Shown here in pieces: positions 34,723 through 47,185 of a DNA stretch of 64,000 nt; position 1 is the first letter of the stretch, and each line of letters starts with the position of its first letter. This DNA is from Diadema setosum. Taxonomy: Eukaryota > Echinodermata > Echinoidea > Diadematoida > Diadematidae. A program made the position numbers and the translations under genes. A model generated the notes under the pieces. The model saw nothing but the letters and a program-made list of their open reading frames with translations, made no database searches and was not told the DNA's origin. The DNA lies in NCBI GenBank assembly GCA_033980235.1, contig CM067075.1:35536385-35600384 (forward strand), read 5' to 3'.

Positions 34723-37700
34723 ATATATTTGAGTGCAGTCTTACACAATACCTGTGCCATATTGTATGAGCAACAAGTGTAGTGCAATGTATGTGAGATT
34801 AAATGTGTAACTGAGAATGTACCAAAAATGTGCATAATTCTAAAGAACAGTTTATAGAGATCATTCAAGTGACCATTTTGTTTGATGCCCAGAATTCAAT
34901 TGTATATTTGCTAATACAATATCCAAGCCTATAGATTCAAAGAACATATTCTACATCTAGATATTTTATTATCACAGATAGTCATGTTAATAGATTTATG
35001 CATTCAAATGTAACACTTGCACAGTAGACAAATTTATGGAAAGGTCTTGGATTTCAGCCAAGCGCAAAGTACGTCATGAAAGTGAAAGGGCTATGGAGGT
35101 TAGGTCAGACTTTTGACACAAATCCGCTCCTAAACTGGAGAACTTGTTTGACAATGCTGAGATGCCTAATCTGAGTATGGCATGCCTAGAAAACTACATT
35201 ATGAGTGCAATATCAATCATGTTCTTGATTGTCATAGTCAAGTGTTTGGCGATGCTGTTTGCGTCATGTGCTTGATAAATGCCAGGTCGCTCCAGACAAG
35301 ACATGGATTAGTCACAGTGGGACTGAACAGAGAACAGCCCCAGTGAACCAGGAATGTTGCTGTAGTTATCATGCTTGTCATGATAAGTAAATCCAAGGGA
35401 GGTTATTCTCATCCCCACAACTGACAGAGATCGGGACATCTCGCCTGCTAATCCCCCAAGCTGCTCGGCGACATGCGAAGCACATCATATTCGTAAAATG
35501 AGCAACTTACAATGTATGCCTTCAAGATACTCCTTTAATTTTGTGGATATCGCACTGGAACATCTTTATTCGAGATGTTTTGTGACAATGAGCATAGCCA
35601 CACTGCAAGAATTAATTCTTTCGGGCTTAGCAAATTAAAAAATTTGGTGGTTTGTTTGTGAAAATTATATCGTGAGTGCAGTCTTTAGCAGATGTTGACT
35701 CAATGAACAAAGTAGCTTGAACCTTCAGCCCCCCAGAGGCTTGGTGAAATATCAACCTCTACTCACCAAAAGAAATTAGTCACTTGCACACTGTTTCAAA
35801 ATTCAAAAATTCAAAAATTTAATAATGTGAATATTGTGGTACCATTCACACATGTTGGTATCATGCGTAATTCGTATGAAGTTATGCGATTAGCTGTATC
35901 TTGATGAATGAAGTGATTCTTATTTTGAGCAGCTACAGTTGTACCGAAAAAAAGTACATGTGATTCAGTGATAAACCGTTAACTGTGTAGCTCAATCATG
36001 TGAAAAGTAGATTGTGGACTTTTGATCTTTGGCATAAATTGGGTTTACAGCAGGGAAAGCATGGGTCAGTTGCTGTTGCAGCATCTGGCAATAGTTTGAT
36101 GTTTGTATTATTCAATTTATGTCCTGAACATCTACAGGAAGAAATTTGAATAGAACAGTATTCCCCATCTCTGCTACAAGAGCAGTGTTTTTTTCCTTTG
36201 AGCTAAAATTGGATATCAGATGCCAATTTTATTCTAAATGTCATCTGCCAGAAAGAAAGATGGTTGCCACAAATTCCTTGACAGTGATAGACCAAAATAG
36301 ATGTTTTGATGTGAAATGTGAAATAAGCAACTATAAACCAGCCTAGTCCTTTGATAAGGTACTGGTTTTGTGCTACATCACATGTACAGTACATGTATGT
36401 CCAAAAAAAAAAAAAAAATTACAATCGGATTTTCGCATTGATACTGTAACTCCCAATATGATATAACTGTCTAAATGCTACATATACTTCAAGGTCTTAA
36501 AATGTAATATCTTAGCTCTATTTTGCAGAAAACCCCATTCAATTTGGTTAAGCGGTCCCAGAGAAATGTGGTTGTTGTACAGCATGTCATGAGTCTGATT
36601 CTTCCAAGTTCAGCACTTGGATGCTCTTAGAACTGCATATTAATGTATGAATACATTTACCTACGTACTAGAACTTGGAGGGAAGAGATTCCTAACAGGC
36701 TCTACAAAAAGAAGCAAATCGGATGGGGTTTTCTGTATAGATGTGGGCCGTGTGTGATAGTTTCATACCCTGAAATTGTATTTGGATTGGTTCACTACTT
36801 TTACAGTTATCATTGCGGAGGGTTCCGTTGTAATTTTTTTTTGGGACACACAGTACAGTGTATTTTTGCTTGTTGTTTGGTGTTCGGTGTTGTATCTGTT
36901 GTGAATGAAACACTCAGAATCTCCTACAGCTCTGTATACCTGTGTGTTATTGAGAGGAATGCTGATTCAGACTTGGTTTGGTAAACAAAGAGTATCACAC
37001 CTGCATAGAACACATCTCTTCAAACCGTTTTGTGTAGACCAGTGTATACAAGCAGTGCATTATAGAGTGAGCGATTGCATCACAAATATTTGCCTTGGCA
37101 GATCCTTGTCATCTTGGTCAAACAAGTTTCCTTGAGGTCCTTCAGTTGGGCCCTGGACAACGGTGTGGATTCAAGACCACCATACAACACAGATACATGT
37201 ACATAATGTCTCCAAAGCAAAGTTACAATTAATACAATAGATATATCTAATCTTTACTTTATCCCTGCATGTCATCATTTTCAAATTGAATTTCTATAAT
37301 TCAATGTACATGTACTGTACATGTACCAGGTACTGTCTTTGTTATGGTATAAAATCTGTGTGAATTACAATGTACCTAATCATACATAAACATGAAACAA
37401 TGTGTTACAGAAGTCTGACAATATTTAACACTCTGTATCCAAGTTTCCTAGGCTGTAGCTAATCATCACTTAATTGAAAATTACTTCCGTGGTCAAATAC
37501 CTCCTGCCCTCTCTGTTGAATCTTGCAAATAAGATTGTCAATATGGAAAAAAATGGCAATCTGGGCTACAGGATAACATTGCATCGCTGCTGACATTTTA
37601 CTAGAATTTAGAGGTAACCTTTGGGTGATATTTTTAGCCTCTGTCACATTTTAAGTCACCAAGTGATGTTGTGTGTCTGTCTCTTTCATTTTTTTTTTTT

Positions 37701-38156
37701 TTTTTTTTAATATGTAAGGCAGGTATTAATGTTCATGTGAAGCAGCAGGGAAAACTGCTTGTGAAGACTCAGTGTGTTGGTTATCGTATGCCTTGTGTGT
37801 CCCCTTGGCAAGCTACAGTCTTGTGATGCCTGAGTGCTTGGCTTGTGGGTAATCTTGAACTTGGTGGTTTGCCATCCCCGCCCCATCTCTACCCCCTAAA
37901 ATAATACTCAGGACTTACCACAATGCACAGCGTCTGTCTATAATGTGTTACAGAAATGACACAAGGCATGTGATATGTCTGCATGCCCCCCCCCCCCTTT
38001 ACTATGTCTGTGTGTTAAGTCTTTTTCCCCCCATTTCTTCTTTGGTGACGAGATCATTAGTTTCAGCTGAAGCATTGTTTGAGTTTTAACCACATGTGCA
38101 TCATACCATGTCACCGTATTATCAAAAGTATTTCTGTCCTAAGAACAGTCATTGTA

Positions 38157-38393
38157 CAGGGCTCAACACTAATTTTTGTTCTCTCTCTCTCTCTCTCTCC
38201 CTCTCTCTCTCTGGTGGCCTGTTTTGGCCAATAAGATCTTCCATTATGAAATTTTGGTGACCAAAAATAAAAAGAAATATGAAAATTCCTTTTGAATTTT
38301 AGATGCCCCCTCAGGCCACCAATAGGAAAATTTGGTGGCCAGACATCAACTTTCGATGACTGGACCACCGCTAGCCGCTAATGTCGAACCTTG
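38157..38393. mobile_element. Small hAT-like MITE
   Basis: Left end CAGGGCTCAACACTAAT; right end ATGTCGAACCTTG, the inverse with a few mismatches. TTGTA occurs immediately before and after (38152-38156 and 38394-38398). A CAGGG start is typical of hAT elements, but their duplication is usually 8 bp, so the class is tentative. A CT microsatellite (38180-38212) expands inside it. Confidence 0.5.
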
Positions 38394-38999
38394 TTGTATC
38401 TCTCCCCATATTCTTCTGTAAAAAGTATAAAGATCTGTTGTACATGAAAAAATATTTAAATGAAAGAATCTGAATAAACAAGCTTATTTTTTGAAAAAGT
38501 AGCATTTTGTGAAATTGTCTGACAGCCCATTGTTAATGTACTGACAGGGATTCCTGCATTTGGAAATCAGCCATAATTGGATGATATGTAATAGTTATAT
38601 AAGTGAAAGTCTCATAGGAACTATTCAGATGAAAGAGAGCTTGTGAACCATTACATATGAAAAGAACAATGACATACAATACTGTATGTAACTCATTGGT
38701 TGACAAGATACACTGTACAATATGAGTAAACTTTGGAGATGCAGAACATAAGGAAATTATGAAACTGTACACAAGTGATAAAGAAATACTGGAGTTGGAA
38801 ATGCATTGTAAATTTGCAGCACAGTTTTTAAAGTCATATTTCAAATCTGTAACCTTGTTCTTCATCCTTCACGGATTAAAGGCACTTCAAGTATACATCT
38901 ATTAAACATATCTCCATCCTCTCTTTCTCTCTCTTTCTTCCATGAAAGAAGAAGACGAAGAAAAAGAGAAAGGTCGGGGTAAATTCTACCACAAGAGTG

Positions 39000-39270
39000 T
39001 TTCCTTATTTTCCACGCTTGATTTAGAGTACACTTGACATGGACGTTAATAGAGCAGTCAGCAGGAAGTTGTAGAGCGCGGAATAGATTCCAAAAAGGAA
39101 GTAATTAGGTTAGCGGTTAATTTCATCTGCCTGCCTATTTCGGAGGTCTACATCAAGTGGCGACCACGTGATAACGATATAAGAAGAAGTAAAAACAAAC
39201 ACACTATCAAAAGAAGTGATTTGGTGCTAAAATGGCGTAATTAGATTTAGTATCAACTGCATCCAGTTTT
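39000..39270. promoter_or_regulatory. Candidate intronic enhancer
   Basis: A repeat-free block packed with familiar binding words: AAAGGAAGTAATTAGG (Ets next to homeodomain), TGTTTCC (Fox-like), CACGTG E-box, GTGATAACGATA (GATA), AAAACAAACA (Fox) and TAATTAG. It lies in the large first intron, a usual place for enhancers. The reading is by eye only. Confidence 0.3.
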
Positions 39271-39534
39271 TGCTTCTGCCAAAAATGTAAAACAGTTATA
39301 ACCTAAATTAGCCCGGTATGAGGAATTTCCCCTCCTCGTTGTAGCAGGTTTGTTCTTGGTGCATACAATACTTTACATACATGTAAGTATTACGACATTC
39401 TATGTATAGTAGCTCAACGAATGAGAACACAAGCATAGCAAATATTGCCAGCCAAGCAAAGTGATAGCTTTGAGTGCATTTATGCTTAATTTTTGAAGGC
39501 ACAATCAGCATTTTGAGACACTGTCAATCTGAAA

Positions 39535-40297
39535 AAAAAAAAATAAAGGGAATTCCACAAAAATTCATTTTTCATGAAAATTACACATTCCATCAACTTG
39601 ATACTGACATATGTTAAAGGGACTGTACAGTACTGGTTGAGGTGGGGATTCATGTTTTGAACATTCCTAAGTGAGATAATGAAAAGCCTCTTTATATGAA
39701 ATATGAAAGAGCATGTAATTTTACAAAGGATTCAACGTTTATTTGATGAAAATTGGTTTTCAAATGGCTGAGATATCCAAAAAAGTGCAAATAATAAAAG
39801 GCGACATGCCACAACTTTATTAGGATCTCTTTGTTTCACCTTGTTTTTGGATATCTCAGCCATTTCAAAACCGATTTTCATCGAATAAACTTTTGATACC
39901 CCTTAGAACTGCATGCTCTTTGACATCTCATAGAGTGGTTTCTGAATATCTTGTAAAATGTTAAAAGCTAAATCATCACCTCGACCAGAACTGTACACAC
40001 CCTAGCAATTATTCCCCCTGCTTTCTGAAAGCGGTTAGTCAAGTGCTCTTTCATCATGCTAGAAAAGTGAATTTTTGTGAAATTCCCTTTATATTTTCTC
40101 TATAATATTATTGTCCACACATGACATCATAACCTCTAGTAGTAGTCTCCTCATCCAGCAGTTCCAATACCAAAACTGTAAAAATTAATAACTTTTGCAT
40201 TGATTGTCCAATTTTCGTCAAACTTTCACTGATGTGTTCTACTAATGTTGCTGCTTTCACTCAATCCACATTTCTCTTTGGGTTTTGGTTCCTTTAA
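39535..40297. mobile_element. Family B element with family A nested inside
   Basis: The copy starts within the body of family B (AAAGGGAATTCCACAAAAATT). It is interrupted at 39614 by family A, resumes at about 40005 with AATTATTCCCCCTGC, and ends in TTTGGGTTTTGGTTCCTTTAA. The left inverted repeat is missing. Confidence 0.88.
39614..40004. mobile_element. Family A foldback element, nested copy
   Basis: TTAAAGGGACTGTACAG at the left and CTGTACACACCCTA at the right. The arms contain TGGCTGAGATATCCAAAA and TTTTGGATATCTCAGCCA. It sits exactly where family B should read through, so this copy of A is younger than its host. Confidence 0.88.
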
Positions 40298-43200
40298 CTT
40301 TTTTTTTTTTTTTTTAAATGGAATGGCTGTCTACAATTGTCTGTGATTTGACATTCACTTGTGTATTGAGAAACCTATCGCTGCTTCAGGCTTTGACATG
40401 ATCCTATTTATCAAGTCCTCCTCTGTTACTCAAATCAGTATACGGGGTCAAAGGTTGAGCATCCATGCTGGAGCTATCTAACAGGTGCTGTGTCAACTCT
40501 GGTAAGGGTTCAACAGCTAGTCCTTCTCAAGGCTTACAGAGTTTTTGTTTTTGGGTTTATGCCATGAATATCAGATCCATGCAAACAAAAGGAAACTGAC
40601 TTGAAATACCATGGAGCTACAAACGAATACTATGCGATACACAGAGAATTTTGTATTCTTTTGATAATGATAAATAATAATAAATTTAATACATAACATA
40701 TTTACCATGCAGTGATGTCATCATGTCTTCAGTGTTTGCAAGAAGGGGATTCCCCTCCATGCAAGTGCATTTCAACAATCTGGTTGATCAGTTTGTATCT
40801 CTGGAAATCAGGTGCTCAAAGTAAAAGCAAAAGCATAGGCCTACATGTGTCAGAAACACAGCATGTACAAAATATAGGAGGTGGAATTGAAATAGAGACA
40901 GTTGTGCTATTTTCAGCTATTGGGCAGTGAAAATGAAAGCAACATTTTTGTTTGCCCTCTTAAATGATGTACTACTTAAATATTCACCACACAAATGTAA
41001 TTTCTGTGTTTACTCTTCATGTTTGGTCCAGTCTTGAATCTGCTCTTATCTACAGATAGCTTTCATATCTCAGCATTCTATTAGTATTAACGACTCAGTA
41101 GTTTACTGTCCTTGATAAGTGTTTTGCTATGTGAATTTCTTTTAGAAGATAAAAATAGCATGGAAATTCCACATATTTGTAGACACTAGATCAAATTTAC
41201 CATCTGCCCCCCCCCCCTCCATTTCTCTTGTCGCAGCCAGACCATAAGTGGCCAGAGTAGGGAGCTAGACTACAAAGTAGATTCAGGAGCTGGGTCCTTT
41301 GGAGCACCCCTGTGTGCAATCAGACCCTGCCTAGTATTATTTGTTTATTCGACGGCGACTAAAAATAGCATCTGGAAGCAATTTTCCTCTCAAGATCTTT
41401 GCCCTCCCTCTTGTGTACCTCTCATTTTCCCCCATAATTCCCTCTTCAGATATTAATGTCTTTTGGCATCAAAACTGTCTTTAAAAACTGTCTTTAACAA
41501 TTCAGAATATGCTCTGCCAATTCAAGGCATTGGGCCATTTCTAGTGTTAAACGATATTTGACACCACTTCCCTCATCATGTGAAGATCGAAACAGAGGAA
41601 ATGTATTAAATTCATCAGCTGTAGGCCTACTGTATGTGCTATTATTTTTGCGTACATACGTGTAGGCCCTATATTCTCACGAATGAGGAAATCACAGACA
41701 TTTTCGGGAGATATTGTTTTTGCATATTTACACTGCAGCTACATTTGTATCGCAAATGCACTATTACCCAAGCGCATGCCGACATTTTTGCTTATTGTTA
41801 AATTCGCGGTCTAACAGTGATTCGGGATATTCCCGCAAAATGAATCCTTCATGAATATAACAGCTTACAGGCTCTTCACAGTATCTGAAATTGAAATATT
41901 CTTATGATTCATAATGTGGCAGAGTGTTTTAGATTGAAGTTGGACATGTGTAATAGCAAGTACAGTGAAAATATTTCATGGCTGCACTGATAACTACCTT
42001 TTTTTTTCAGTTTTGCAGACAAAGTTTTCAGTACCAGTAACTAAATATTGCTGTACATCCTGTGTTATTTTATGGAATTCATCAGTTTAGAACATGCATA
42101 CAGTGTACTGTACTTGGATACAAGTCACAAGTGTCTACAGCTTTTAATATCACTTATCCATAAAAGTTGTTAATGTTTTCTGAAAAGAAGTTAGCATCAT
42201 TCATGTGCTTCTATCATCTGGATGATATACACATGTGTAGCAGTACTGGGGAGCATTATTCCATGAGCGTTCAAGAAGATGTGTTACATGAATAAAGAAG
42301 GTAATTTTTATTGAGAGATTGTTCAGTCATTCATAATTTTGCTGTACACTTTATCTTCTTTTCCACAAGATCACAGTCATGCTCTGTACAAGTAAGTGTG
42401 TTTCATCAGCCCGAAGTTTAAAAATAGCACGCTATCTTGCGGTTGCGAAACTAGCCATATGTAAAAATAGCGCGCTATTTGTGTAGTGAAGATACAGTAC
42501 AACTGTAGGTACCTAGTTTTTCCATTTTTTATTGGCCCATTCCTGAAATATACTGGTCCAACAGTGATTTTTACTGGTCAGGGACCGTCGGACCAGTGCC
42601 AGTGTGCAGTGTTGGCTTGGAGCTTGTTCGGAATTTGCATGAAGCTGAAACCATACATGTACGTCAACATTAAAAGAACAGCCATATTGAATGAAATCAC
42701 TTACCAACCACTAGATGGCGTCATCCAAACTTCCTCTCATAACCCTTTCCATCCAGACCATTGATCAGATAATGGTATCACCAATCATGTGATTATTGAT
42801 GTATGGTGGAGGGCCTCAAGTACAGGCAGCTTTAATTGACCTGATTGACGTCAAGAGAGAAATCAAATTGGGTCCAGAATATGCCCTGTTTCAAGATTTG
42901 GAAATCTGTCAAGTATTGGTGAGAGAAATGTTAAACTGGCCCCCTTTTTTATCAAAGTACTCTTGCACCCTTGGACTGATATCATAGAGAGCTTTCATGC
43001 TTACCAAGAATTTGTTTGTGAGCCACTTTTAACATCTTTCATGCCAATGAATTCATAGTGGTGCACATACGTCAGAATTCAAACTCGTATGCTTGGCCAG
43101 AAGTACACTGTATTAAAGTAGCACAGAGATGTCCTCCAGTTCTAGTGGGATTTTGCTGGATTCTAATTACCTCTATGTCTATATTAATATCATTTTTCCC

Positions 43201-45263
43201 ATGTTTCAAACGTACTGTATTTCACTACCCACTATTAAAACGCATTTGCAGAGCCTTTCAGATCATTTTTTGAGTTTTGCTTTAATCAACTCTGTCGCGA
43301 GTCGATTGGGATAACTTGTCACTGCGCAATTTGACCTGAGGAGCGGAGATATGTAGTTGACAGGGTTTGGTTTGGCACGTCCGAGCTATAAAAGCGCTTC
43401 AAAACATCTTTGCATTTATCAACCCTACAGAAACCCTTTTCTGACTCAAATGCATTTGCAATTGCACTTTTTCAGCGTTTCAGAAACATGTTTGTAATTC
43501 CTCTATCAAAACAGCTTTACATTTTGATATCAACTGCCCAAAACTCCCTGAAAGTTGTTTGGAAACCTTAATTCTGCACCAGAAGTGAGTTGATAAACAT
43601 GCACTTTGTAATCTGAATGGCTTGACATACGTAATAAAACACTACTGAAGAGGCTGAGCCAATTTTGATCTTGTAGGTATTGTTACTTCTACCATGATTC
43701 ATATAAAATGTGTTCATCATCACTGAAGCAGATTCAGTTCAGGGTTAATGTCTAATTGACAGGTGGTAGTGTTTGTGATGCAGCTGTCTCAAGGAGTTAA
43801 AAGTCAGTGAGGACACTTGAGCTTTGTGCCTGAACGCTTGGTACAACATCCTACAAGAAATGTGTGTTAAAATCATGATTACTAACTGTTCTCTTGAGTG
43901 AAAGCCTGCGCTATTAAGACCCCAACCAACCTAATATTGTACGTGTAGCTGTCAGGGCTACTAGTAACTCCTTCGTTGCTACAAGTCAACTAAACTTGAA
44001 ATCACTGAATGAACACAATCAAGGTCCAGAATACTTGAATGATTAAAGTGTTAGCAAATGTTCAGTTGTTGCAGATTTGGATGTAAAAGGAAGAAGTTGG
44101 ATTTTATTCTGAAAATACAATGCACAAAATGATGCCAAGGAGTCCTTAGTGCTGTAACATTGAATGAAGATTCCATTTAGCCACTGGACATTTCCAATAC
44201 CGTATATGATTGAGTGTGGCCGTAAATATCATAAAGACATCAATACAGTTGCATGAATCATTGAAAAAAGTCAACAAAAGATTCCAAAAGATAGAAAGTA
44301 TTCTGACTTTGAGAAAAGGAGTCCCTTTAATCTTGAGTCCTGACAGTGATTTGCATATCATTGCTAATCTTTATGTAGGAGCCTACAGATAAAGTTAAAG
44401 GTTGAGATGTGTACAAATCAAGTCATAAGGAGAGAACCTGCCCATAGCATTGTGTAGAGGGGGACTACCTTGGATAGAGGGTTAACTACCTTGGATAGAG
44501 GCTAACTAATCCTTAAATTGCTGGTAATAAACCTTGAAGTTTAAACCATTTAAATGAGTGTCACAAGTATGTTGCAGTCACCATTTCCTCTCTCTCCTCT
44601 CTTGTATCTTTTCCTTCTCTTTTGCTTTTCATCTTCATTCCTTCTATCTATCTGGATCAAAGTTTAAGGGATCAAAGTCAAAATGTGCAGAGTACACACA
44701 CTCAGACACACATGACACATGTAGACCTTCATTGTATGTTTAGTGTGTTTGTCTACAGTACAAACTTCAGTGTGAGTCATACAGTGTTCTTTAGACACCA
44801 GTTACCAGAAGGTCTGTGATAGCATGGAATGCTCATTTATGGCTCTGACTCATTTGCATAATAAAGAAGCCTTTTGAAACTGACCAGCTATGCCAACATC
44901 TGTCTAGGTCCAGTGTCCAAGGGATTTGCCTCTCCACTGACCCTTCATGTGTTACATAGGCTTGATGTGGACAAGAGCCCATGAATAGATTTGTCTGCAC
45001 ATCTGTAGCCAGGATGGCATTAAAACCAGATTACAGTTTTAGGAAATCACCCCTAAAGGAGATCTCTCCAATTCTTCTGTCTGTGATCATATGAAAGGGG
45101 AAATCACATGACATGTGCAGTGCAAGTTGAAAATGGATTTCAAAACCAAAATTTGAGAATCTACTTCATTGAGGAATTCCATTTGTGCTTCCAAATGACA
45201 GTACGCTTGTGTATATTTTTGGTGCGTTACAGGTTATTCAGTGTCTGGCTGGTTTTAGTGATT
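40298..45263. other. Intron 1 segment, no exon
   Basis: No coding exon is supported. Four MEF2-type A/T boxes cluster at 41150-42470. A possible degraded MITE lies at about 41640-41830 (TTCTCACGAATG and ATTCGCGG words). A run of C is near 41208. The remainder is AT-rich and featureless. Confidence 0.5.
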
Positions 45264-45930
45264 TGTGACCCGCTACAACAAAAGGATCCGAAAGTCGGGG
45301 GAGGACAATTTCTTGAAAATGGCATGATATTATTCCTGTACTCTTCTACATTAATTTCATTTAAAGCACAACTCATAAAAGTACTCGGTTGCGGAGATAT
45401 CAATGATTTTATCAGCGCATGTCAAGTGGTTGAGAATATCAGAGTTTCGAGAAAAACGCCTTCGAAGTTGTCCTTCCGATGCTATCATGGTCATGGGGAG
45501 GCGAGGCAGTTTTCACCGCTTGACAATAGAAGGCACGCTCCTAGCAACCCCGCCATGTTCAGTCAAGCTTAGCGCCAGCAGTCTACGCACAACCAATTGG
45601 TAATCAGGATGCCACGCACTGACCAATAAGATCACTCCCTCGTTGCTAGGGGCGGAGTCTAGCTGCGGTGCTTAATCCAAATGTTCGGACATGTTTCTTT
45701 TACATTGAAAGTCGGAAAATCATGGCCCAGAAAAACGCTAATTTCTTGCCTTTCCTTTGATCATTTAGCTTCGAAATTTCGGCAGATGGTGGACAAAACA
45801 TTAGACTACAAATTTATGCCAAAAACAGAAATCCGATTGTTTTGACCAATTTTGATGATGTGACTTCAAACTCCATTTTCTCGGCTCGGCCGTCAGCGAC
45901 TTTAGGATCCTTTTGTTGTAGCGGGTCACA
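45264..45930 (+). mobile_element. Family C element, copy 1
   Basis: TGTGACCCGCTACAACAAA at the left and the inverse TTTGTTGTAGCGGGTCACA at the right, 667 bp. The interior includes ATGGTCATGGGGAGGCGAGG and ACAACCAATTGGTAATCAGG and is shared with copy 2 at 46508. The open frame 45108-45572 overlaps it and shows no transposase motif. Confidence 0.9.
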
Positions 45931-46507
45931 TTTATTCAAGTTTGTCTCTACTCAGCATCATGACATTTTATCTCATGTGATCAAGTGGTCTGGTGTTACA
46001 ATGTTAGTGAAATGATGAATTGGTTTCTTTAGTATGCATACAGCTAGTGATTTAATAGATTGTAGGAATTTCTGTAATAATCTGACTCACCCTTGTCTAT
46101 TACCAGTTCGCATTATAGTTTGCTTTCCATGAGATGGGTGTATTCTGGCTTCTGTGGAAAGGGAGTGATAGTAGATGTATTCATATTTGAATTACTGTGG
46201 TATTGAAAGATAAGTAATTTGTTGGCAATGTTCCCATCAAATTGGCAAAATACCAAGGAGATACATAGTTACCATGGTATTCCACTTGGTATCATTCTCA
46301 TTCATGAAATACCATGATACCTTCTATCTCTGGTAAGCACTGCGCATAGTTCATACCTCCTAGAGAGAGAGAGAACAGGAATGTATCAGGTCATGTTAGA
46401 TAATACACTGGTATGATCAGCAGTATTTTCTTACATGATTCACAATCAAGCCTCACATCAGTATTTTGTACAAAGTTTGAATTACCACCCTACATAAATA
46501 CCACATA
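45931..46507. other. Spacer between the two family C copies
   Basis: 577 bp with no exon. It contains ACCATGGTAT and ATACCATGATACC words that recur just right of copy 2 (about 47190-47260), suggesting copy 2 landed in an older palindromic repeat. A GA tract lies at 46361-46374. Confidence 0.45.
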
Positions 46508-47185
46508 TGTGACCTGCTACAACAAAGGGATCCTAAAGTCGCTGACAGCCGAGCCGAGAAAATCGAGTTTGAAGTCACATCATCAAAATTGGTCAAAACA
46601 ATCGGATTTCTGTTTTTGGCATAATTTTGTAGTCTAATGTTTTGTCCGTAATATGCCGTAATTTCGAAGCTAAATGATCAAAGGAAAGGCAAGAAATCAG
46701 CGTTTTTCTGAGCCATGACTTTCCGACTTTCAATGTACACACTGTAAGAGAAACGTGTCCGAAGATTTGATATTTAGCGCCGCAGCTAGACTCTGTCCCT
46801 AGCAACGAGGGAGTGATCTTATTGGTCAGTGCGTGGCAACCTGATTACCAATTGGTTGTGCGTAGACCGCTGGCGCTAAGCTCGACTGAACACGGCGGAG
46901 GTCGCTAGGAGCATGCCTTCTATTGTCAAGCCGTGAAAACTGTCTCGCCTCGCCGTGACCATGATAGCGTCGGAAGGACAACTTTGAAAGCGTTTTTCTC
47001 GAAACTCTGATTTCCTCAACCACTTGACATGGGCTAATAAAATCTTTGATATCTCCACAACCGAGTACTTTTATGAGTTGTGCTATATATTAAATTAAAG
47101 TAGAAGAGTAAGGGAATAATATCATGCCATTTTTAGAAAGTTGCCCTCCCCCGACTTTCGGATCCTTTTGTTGTAGCGGGTCACA
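46508..47185 (-). mobile_element. Family C element, copy 2 (opposite orientation)
   Basis: TGTGACCTGCTACAACAAA to TTTGTTGTAGCGGGTCACA, 678 bp, flanked by TA on both sides. The internal order is reversed relative to copy 1: the GGGGGAGGACAATTTC segment found at the left of copy 1 appears inverted at the right here. It encodes nothing recognisable. Confidence 0.9.

Larger units (their letters stand above)
34723..39534. other. Intron 1 segment with candidate regulatory patches
   Basis: No exon is supported. Notable patches: about 35280-35480 is repeat-free and higher in GC, and contains a homeodomain-type GCTAATCCCC. 38157-38393 is a small hAT-like element. 38918-38975 is a pyrimidine/purine foldback. 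39000-39270 is dense in transcription-factor-like words. Homopolymer runs lie near 36403, 37690 and 37986. Confidence 0.45.

Noticed and set aside
45108..45572. 154-codon open frame on +
   Set aside because: Most of it lies in the family C element and reads non-coding repeat. There is no transposase motif, and the second copy is not open in the same frame.
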